A DNA stretch of 10,000 nucleotides from NCBI GenBank assembly GCA_963170055.1, contig CAUJGJ010000083.1, positions 2,611,601 to 2,621,600 of the forward strand. Direction: 5' to 3'. Positions 6,050 through 10,000 of the stretch are shown here, one piece after another (position 1 is the stretch's first letter; each line of letters opens with the position of its first letter). The position numbers and the translations under genes are program-made. This DNA comes from Halisarca cf. caerulea. Lineage: Eukaryota; Porifera; Demospongiae; Chondrillida; Halisarcidae. The notes beneath the pieces are model-generated. The model did not search any database. It was not told the DNA's origin and saw nothing but the letters and a program-made list of their open reading frames with translations.

Positions 6050-7670
6050 GTAAGAAGACGTCCAAACATTATAAATCGTGCACATTTGATATCGCAATCA
6101 TGCTGGTTTAGGGTCTGTGTGTAGACTAAGAAGATCGAGTCCACGTAGATCACAGACACACTATACAACACCTATCTGTGCTTAAATAAAGCATTTCATG
6201 GTGCGGTGAAGAAGAAAAACAAAATCAACTAACAAACATCAAAAAGAACAACAAAAATGACAAGCCAATAAAACAAAACACACAAACTAGATACACGAAC
6301 ACGGTATTGTCTACACTCTGCCTTCAGTGCAGGCAAGTGAAATGCCACTATTCACAGTCGCTGACCTCAAGCTTCTTTAGCCTTGAATTGCCATAATGGA
6401 AGATCGTTGGAGGGCAAATGAAATTCAGCAACGAATCCAATGCATGACCTGTGAGTAAGATAGTTTCTTCTTTTCAACAAGAATGTCTGCATGTCTCTTA
6501 AAGAAGATGGTACACTCTCGTGCCATGCCTCCAGTGGACGAGAAAACCAGCAGGGTAAACACTCCACATTTCATCGTGCGGTGCACTTAAAGGAGCACGT
6601 ATACGTATAATGCATGAACTGTTCAATATTATAAGAATACATGTTCAGTTCAGTTCAGTTTATTGCTGTTGGAGACTATGTTTAAACGGGAAGAGTCTCT
6701 ATAGCACCATGCGGCTGGTGTGAAGGAGAGTCCTGTGAAATGTACCACAGCACCATGCGGCTGGTGTGAAGGAGAGTTCTGTGAAATGTACCACAGCACC
6801 ATGCGGCTGGTGTGAAGGAGAGTTCTGTTAAATGTACCACAGCACCATGCGGCTGGTGTGAAGGAGAGTTCTGTTAAATGTAATATAATTTTCCAAAAAT
6901 GGCCACAATTTACGTATATGGACTATGTAAATTACAATGATGGTAATGAGAGATGATTCATAACTTATGCATTCTATACACACATGATTCAGTACCGGTA
7001 GGAATTGCCTATAAAAGTAACATTCAGAAATTTGCATGAATTCTGCTCGCTATCTATTATTGTTGCAGTATAGATATCTATAATGAGTTTGTAGGTTTCT
7101 CTTGTATAGTCGAACTCGCTTAGTAAGTACCTGGTCTAGTACATACTCCTGGATAGTAAGTACTCCTCATTCTGTCCCTGTGTACACCTCATGTACATAA
7201 ACCAACCCTGATATTAAATACCTCTGATAGTAAGCACTAATTTTGTGTCCCCTATGAGGTACGTACATACTGTATATATGCTATGTAGATACATGATTAT
7301 AATGTGAAATAGACCATACATTGTGGATAGGGAGTTGTGCAAAATAGTTTTGTGTGATTTGTAGAATAATGTGTTTAAATACAATGTACGTACATGTATG
7401 TACGCATATGCGCATGTACATACGTATGTGAGTTGCTCAGATTTCCCAATGTTGTGCATTGTATAACAAATGTGTTTCTCTCACATCGACCACATTGTAT
7501 CAGACAGATCACGTACGCCTCATTTATTCTTCCCCAATCTCCTTGCAACCAGAGGCCACGGTACATACATGGAGGAAGACAAGCTGGTGGCCTCAGTGGC
7601 TGGTGTTGTGGAGAGAGTTAATAAGCTCATTTCTGTCAGACCTTTGAAATCAAGGTCTGGTGTGTGTGTT

Positions 7671-7748
<78 letters not shown>

Positions 7749-8087
7749 CATGCGTATGTGCATGCGTGTGTGTGCGCATGTGCATTATGGTGCAGGTGTA
7801 GTGTGTATATCCAGTTAAAAAAATCACAAGCAAGTTTGCATATAACTTTAGTGAGTGTGTGTACCTGTTGACCTGTGAATTATCATATCCATCATAGTAT
7901 ACTGTATGTCCAAACTTGTATTATGTATGTTGTTCTGTTGTATATTGTTGACTGATATCCTTCAATCTCTGTTTCAGGTATACTGGTGAAGTTGGTGACG
8001 TTGTTGTGGGAAGAGTACTAGAAGTGAGACATTATTCACATCTGTGTGTATGTGCATATGTGTGTGCATGTGTGTGTGTGTGTGTGT

Positions 8088-8140
<53 letters not shown>

Positions 8141-8262
8141 TGTGTGTGTGTGCGTGGATGTGTGTGTGTGTGTGTGCGTGTGTGTGCGTGCGTGCATGTA
8201 TGTGTGTGTGCACATGTGTGTATGTGTGTGTGCGTGTGTGTGTTTGTGCGTGTGTGCGTGCG

Positions 8263-8293
<31 letters not shown>

Positions 8294-9555
8294 TAAAGAA
8301 GTGTTTTCTCCATTTGGTGAACATTGTTGGCTAAATGGACTAAAGTGATCCCACTTGCACTCATACGGATTTACTTAGGTTGTTTGTGCCCACAAATGTA
8401 CACACATACAGATCAACCTCTGACAATCAGAAACACATGTACATCTGTACAGTATGTTATCCAAACGTAAGCAATCCGTACAATTGTGTGTACTGCACTG
8501 TATCAAGACTACGTAATTCTGGATCACCTGTGTCAACCCACTCCTGCCTGTTGATCAGTTTTATGTACAGTATGTGTGTATGTGTTATGTGTACTTATGT
8601 CACCTTTGCTTGCAGGTGGCTCAGAAGAGGTGGAGAGTAGACACTGGGTCTAAACTGCATTCCATTTTAAATCTTTCATCCATCATGTTACCTGGTGGAG
8701 AGCTGGTGAGTGGGGCTGTGTAGTAGTGCGGAGTGGGGAACAGATGTCCCCCTGAAGTGGGGGAGTGGGAATGGGTGGTCCCCTGACATGGGGAAGTGGG
8801 GGACAGGTTGCTCCCTCTTGGGGGAGTGGGGGACAGGTGCCCCCCCCCCCCCCCCCCTGAACTAGAGGAGTGGAAGATGGGTGGCCACCTTATATTCGGG
8901 TGGCCCCCTCTTGGGGGAATAGGAGAGAGGGAATTTATTGGAACCTGTTAGGAGTGGTGAGTGGGAGTGATGAGAACCTACTAGGAGTGATGAGTGGTCA
9001 GAACCATGATGCAAGGTTTACCTACCTTAGCTCATATGTACTGAAGCCAAATTTTGACTTTGTCTGCAGCCTCTAGGTATGGGCCATTTGTTCTGATTTA
9101 ATTCTGACAAAGTACACTTTGAAGTATTCTGAGGGATCGAGGACACTTTCTTGTATTCTGGTTATCCACATCAAATACATGCTTGTACACAGCATGCTAC
9201 AGCTCTGGGACTTCTCTACTTCTCCAGTTGATAGAAGTCACCAGACGTATGTATGTATGCATGTACATTGGCTGCACCCACCCTGTCGTAGTGGTGGGAG
9301 GGAAAGTATTTAGTAATACTACTGTTGCATGGATTCTGAATCATAACAAAGTTATTGATGTATTGAGAGGTGTAGACCAGTGCACCCTTTATACTCTGTT
9401 ATGTATGTACCTGGCTGCATTGCACCTTAGCAATAGAGTTATGACTGTGTCCTCTCTCTCTCTCTCTCACTCTCTCTCTCCTGTGGCAGCGTCGCAGATC
9501 AGCTCAGGATGAGAGGATGATGAGAGACTTCTTCAAAGAAAGAGACCTCATTAGT
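5931..9555 (+). CDS. EXOSC2: EXOSC2/RRP4, exosome complex RNA-binding cap subunit (5 exons, 3'-partial)
   Basis: RRP4 is one of three S1/KH cap proteins sitting on the RNase PH-like ring of the eukaryotic RNA exosome, in nucleus and cytoplasm, where it helps bind and thread RNA for 3'-5' decay and processing. The exons are 5931-6049, 7553-7654, 7978-8023, 8616-8705 and 9490-9555, with intron phases 2,2,0,0,0 and 141 codons in total. The start is the ATG at 5931, in the context caaaATGG, with no upstream in-frame coding similarity. Residues 1-25 are a charged, variable leader. The next segment, VTPGDIITEDTGFMRGHGTY, through GEVGDVVVGRVLEV, is the ECR1/RRP4 N-terminal domain. After that come QKRWRVDTGSKL and LPGGEL, the start of the S1 domain, and RRSAQDERMMRDFF. 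Vertebrate RRP4 is about 293 residues, so the rest of S1 and the KH domain lie past the window. The next expected exon is not found by base 10000. Confidence 0.95.
6192..6208 (+). repeat. Left 17-bp direct repeat (candidate target-site duplication)
   Basis: CATTTCATGGTGCGGTG here matches CATTTCATCGTGCGGTG at 6567-6583 at 16 of 17 bases. The pair brackets the retroelement remnant exactly, as expected of a LINE-type target-site duplication. Confidence 0.65.
6209..6586 (-). pseudogene. C-terminal remnant of a reverse-transcriptase-element ORF (5'-truncated retroelement)
   Basis: On the - strand, one frame from 6586 down to 6311 reads GVFTLLVFSSTGGMARECTI, then FFKRHADILVEKKKLSYSQV, MHWIRC*ISFALQRSSIMAI, QG*RS and ends SLACTEGRV with TAG at 6311-6313. 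The pattern (TGGM, YKR-A--L-EK----YS, W-RC--SFAL-RS-IM-I-GSRS, LAC-EGRI) is one I recognise from the C terminus of reverse-transcriptase proteins common in sponge and cnidarian genomes. The element class is not certain. Two in-frame stops break it: TGA at 6425-6427 (where the family has Arg, a probable C-to-T change at CGA) and TAA at 6377-6379 (probable Ser). Downstream (6209-6310) is a T-rich 3' tail. Only about 90 codons remain, so it is dead. Confidence 0.75.
6567..6583 (+). repeat. Right 17-bp direct repeat (candidate target-site duplication)
   Basis: This is the partner of 6192-6208 with one G/C mismatch. It lies at the 5' (truncated) end of the element, right where recognisable protein similarity begins. 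Confidence 0.65.
6703..6882 (+). repeat. 46-bp minisatellite, nearly 4 copies
   Basis: Units start at 6703, 6749, 6795 and 6841 with agcaccatgcggctggtgtg, continue through aaggagagttctgt and end in accac; the last copy is cut short. Single-base variants (tcctg/ttctg, gtgaaa/gttaaa) are shared by adjacent copies, indicating stepwise duplication. Confidence 0.95.
7553..7654 (+). CDS. EXOSC2: EXOSC2 exon 2
   Basis: The acceptor ccttgcaaccag ends at 7552 and the donor TCAAG|GTCTGG is at 7655, followed at once by TG repeats. The exon is 102 nt, entering and leaving in phase 2. It completes Arg40 and encodes GHGTYMEEDKLVASVAGVVE then RVNKLISVRPLKS. It is symmetric, so skipping it would keep the frame while removing the heart of the N-terminal domain. 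Confidence 0.95.
7655..7977 (+). other. EXOSC2 intron 2
   Basis: This 323-bp intron begins with gtctgg and a TG tract (7661-7744), then mixed GCGTG/GCATG to about 7795, unique AT-rich sequence and a good acceptor tract ending at 7977. It contains no coding. Confidence 0.85.
7661..7744 (+). repeat. TG microsatellite 6 nt after EXOSC2 exon-2 donor
   Basis: Impure TG/TTTG at 7661-7676 passes into a pure (TG)34 at 7677-7744. It is sense-strand TG, like every other long dinucleotide tract in the window except the (TC)n at 9450. Confidence 0.95.
7978..8023 (+). CDS. EXOSC2: EXOSC2 exon 3 (46-nt micro-exon)
   Basis: The acceptor caatctctgtttcag ends at 7977 and the donor GAA|GTGAGA is at 8024. The exon is only 46 nt, entering in phase 2 and leaving in phase 0. 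It encodes (R)YTGEVGDVVVGRVLE, matching the Y.GEVGDIVVGRI.EV segment that leads into the S1 domain. It lies between two introns dominated by TG repeats. Confidence 0.93.
8024..8615 (+). other. EXOSC2 intron 3
   Basis: This 592-bp intron has a 250-bp TG-rich block near the donor (8043-8293), then about 320 bp of unique sequence with no recognised element. The 86-codon open frame near 8380-8640 merely runs into exon 4 out of frame. Confidence 0.8.
8043..8293 (+). repeat. 250-bp TG-rich microsatellite 19 nt after EXOSC2 exon-3 donor
   Basis: TG is broken by TATG, GCATG, GCGTG and GGATG variants. The longest pure run is 8093-8139. Interruptions imply an older tract than the pure (TG)41 and (TG)34 runs elsewhere. 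Confidence 0.93.
8616..8705 (+). CDS. EXOSC2: EXOSC2 exon 4 (start of S1 domain)
   Basis: The acceptor tttgcttgcag ends at 8615 and the donor CTG|GTGAGT is at 8706. The exon has 30 codons in phase 0: VAQKRWRVDTGSKLHSILNL then SSIMLPGGEL. QKRW.V.T.S.L...L.LSS..LPGGEL is strongly conserved in RRP4. Confidence 0.95.
8708..8998 (+). repeat. Degenerate G-rich minisatellite after the EXOSC2 exon-4 donor
   Basis: Diverged 30-45-bp units share the words gtgggggagtggg, ggacaggt, gtggcccc and ccctcttggggga. Runs of 4-5 G on the sense strand recur between about 8713 and 8928. The tail (8946-8998) has a shorter ggagtgatgag unit. Confidence 0.75.
8840..8857 (+). repeat. C18 homopolymer
   Basis: Eighteen consecutive C residues lie within the G-rich minisatellite. 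Homopolymers of this length are mutable and prone to sequencing error, so the exact length is doubtful. Confidence 0.9.
9450..9482 (+). repeat. (TC)n microsatellite acting as polypyrimidine tract of EXOSC2 exon 5
   Basis: About 33 nt of TC dinucleotides, broken once by CAC, end 7 nt before the CAG acceptor at 9487-9489. Its position makes it the polypyrimidine tract, and CU repeats are the classic ligand of PTB-type splicing regulators. Confidence 0.9.
9490..9555 (+). CDS. EXOSC2: EXOSC2 exon 5 (last exon in window)
   Basis: The acceptor is CTGTGGCAG ending at 9489, preceded by a (TC)n tract. The donor AGT|GTGAGT is at 9556. The exon has 22 codons in phase 0: RRRSAQDERMMRDFFKERDL then IS. 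This matches the family's RRRSA-DE--M--FL-EGDLIS stretch. A Gly usual before the final DLIS is Arg here. Confidence 0.93.
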
Positions 9556-10000
9556 GTGAGTGTAGTTCACTTGTAGGAAACTCTGTTACGAGTATAGCAT
9601 GGGTACACATGTAAGTCACGTCTGATTTTATCAGACACTGGTTAACCTTGAAATCTTGTTTGCTCAACACTTTTTACGAACCCCTATCATGACATTGTGT
9701 ACAATTTTACCTGGTTTATCCAACACCTGGTTTATCCAACACCTGGTTTATCCAACACCTGGTTTATCCAACACCTGGTTTATCCAACACCTGGTTTATC
9801 CAACACCTGGTTTATCCAACACCTGATTTATCCAACACCTGGTTTATCCAACACCTGGGTTATCTGATACTTTACGAGGAGCAGATGTCGTCATATGAAC
9901 CAGATCCCACTGCATCTAGTGTACCTACCGTACGGCCCGTGTGCCTGTACAACGCTCTCGTATCTAGAGTATGTACGGCACAGATCGTTGCTTCACAATC
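9556..10000 (+). other. EXOSC2 intron 5 (3'-incomplete)
   Basis: The donor GTGAGT is at 9556. The rest is intronic up to the window end, with a 16-bp minisatellite at 9709-9868. I looked for the next conserved RRP4 block (AEVQ-like, S1 core) in all frames after 9870 and did not find it. Confidence 0.75.
9709..9868 (+). repeat. 16-bp minisatellite, 9 units plus one degenerate
   Basis: The unit is ACCTGGTTTATCCAAC, repeating every 16 bp from 9709. One unit (9821) has a G-to-A change, and the tenth (9853) is degenerate. The CCTGG-TTATCC wording resembles sub-terminal sequence of pogo/Tigger-like DNA transposons, but no matching ends are seen here. Confidence 0.95.

Larger units (their letters stand above)
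6050..7552 (+). other. EXOSC2 intron 1 (1503 bp)
   Basis: This is the largest intron in the window. It contains a truncated retroelement on the - strand (6209-6566) with flanking direct repeats, a TTCAG run (about 6643-6660), a 46-bp minisatellite (6703-6882), and a transposon-end-like segment near 7105-7160. Bases 6883-7100 and 7265-7500 are AT-rich with no recognised feature. Confidence 0.8.
8706..9489 (+). other. EXOSC2 intron 4
   Basis: This 784-bp intron opens with a G-rich degenerate minisatellite (about 8708-8998) containing an 18-base C run. It continues with unique sequence and closes on a (TC)n polypyrimidine tract. No gene is supported; open frames of 60-110 codons here lack any recognisable family. 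Confidence 0.8.

Noticed and set aside
5825..6097. 90-codon - strand open frame over the EXOSC2 start
   Set aside because: It is antisense to exon 1 and its promoter. The + strand frame gives the conserved RRP4 N terminus, and the - frame resembles nothing.
6367..6567. 66-codon - strand open frame starting MECLPCWFSRP
   Set aside because: It is out of frame with the recognisable reverse-transcriptase tail, which lies in a neighbouring - strand frame with two stops.
6703..6882. Regular repeats (46-, 38-, 16- and 14-bp arrays) considered as a CRISPR array
   Set aside because: The units are contiguous tandem copies with no unique spacers and lie in introns of animal genes.
8870..9512. Open frames of 64-109 codons in EXOSC2 intron 4
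   Set aside because: They arise from the G-rich minisatellite and unique intron. None matches a family, and the frame reaching 9512 reads exon 5 in the wrong phase.
528..9555. COG7 and EXOSC2 as one fused or co-transcribed unit
   Set aside because: COG7 ends with a proper TAA, EXOSC2 starts with its own ATG 1.2 kb later behind promoter-like motifs, and no trans-splice or operon signal is visible.
9870..10000. Possible sixth EXOSC2 exon near the window end
   Set aside because: No frame gives the conserved S1 continuation expected after DLIS, and no matching acceptor plus coding block is visible.
1..10000. tRNA, rRNA or other structured RNA genes
   Set aside because: No cloverleaf with A/B-box promoter elements and no rRNA-like conserved segment was recognised on either strand by eye.

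Overview
This is metazoan nuclear DNA. Two conserved housekeeping genes lie head to tail on the + strand. Each is split into short exons with canonical GT-AG junctions, and both run off the window. Introns and spacer are packed with microsatellites, minisatellites and small transposon remnants. Nothing bacterial or viral is seen. The exons resemble animal proteins, and the gene pair plus GTAC/TG-rich, moderately AT-rich introns would fit a marine invertebrate such as a sponge. That taxonomic guess is weak.

Bases 1-4691 hold the C-terminal half of COG7, subunit 7 of the conserved oligomeric Golgi tethering complex. Eight coding exons (528-593, 674-1010, 1409-1539, 2299-2397, 2806-2926, 3928-4098, 4179-4269, 4613-4691) join without frame conflict into 364 residues and a TAA stop. 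The N-terminal half lies upstream of the window. Bases 4692-5930 are the COG7 3' flank and the spacer. Its last 170 bp hold a candidate EXOSC2 promoter, with two CACGTG E-boxes exactly 10 bp apart, a YY1-like motif over the ATG, and palindromes.

Bases 5931-9555 hold the first five coding exons of EXOSC2/RRP4, the RNA-exosome cap subunit (5931-6049, 7553-7654, 7978-8023, 8616-8705, 9490-9555; 141 codons). The rest of its S1/KH region must lie beyond base 10000.

The most notable non-gene structures are these. Sense-strand (TG)n tracts start within 0-20 nt of the 5' splice site in five of the twelve introns with a visible donor. A (TC)n microsatellite serves as a polypyrimidine tract. A 310-bp MITE-like element has perfect 15-bp terminal inverted repeats. 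A 5'-truncated, stop-riddled reverse-transcriptase-element tail on the - strand is flanked by a 17-bp near-identical direct repeat. A 14-bp minisatellite presents 15 evenly spaced AGGTCA half-sites. Four other minisatellites are present (38-, 46- and 16-bp units and a degenerate G-rich one).

The two genes act in unrelated processes (Golgi trafficking and RNA decay). Nothing in the sequence suggests that they work together beyond being neighbours.
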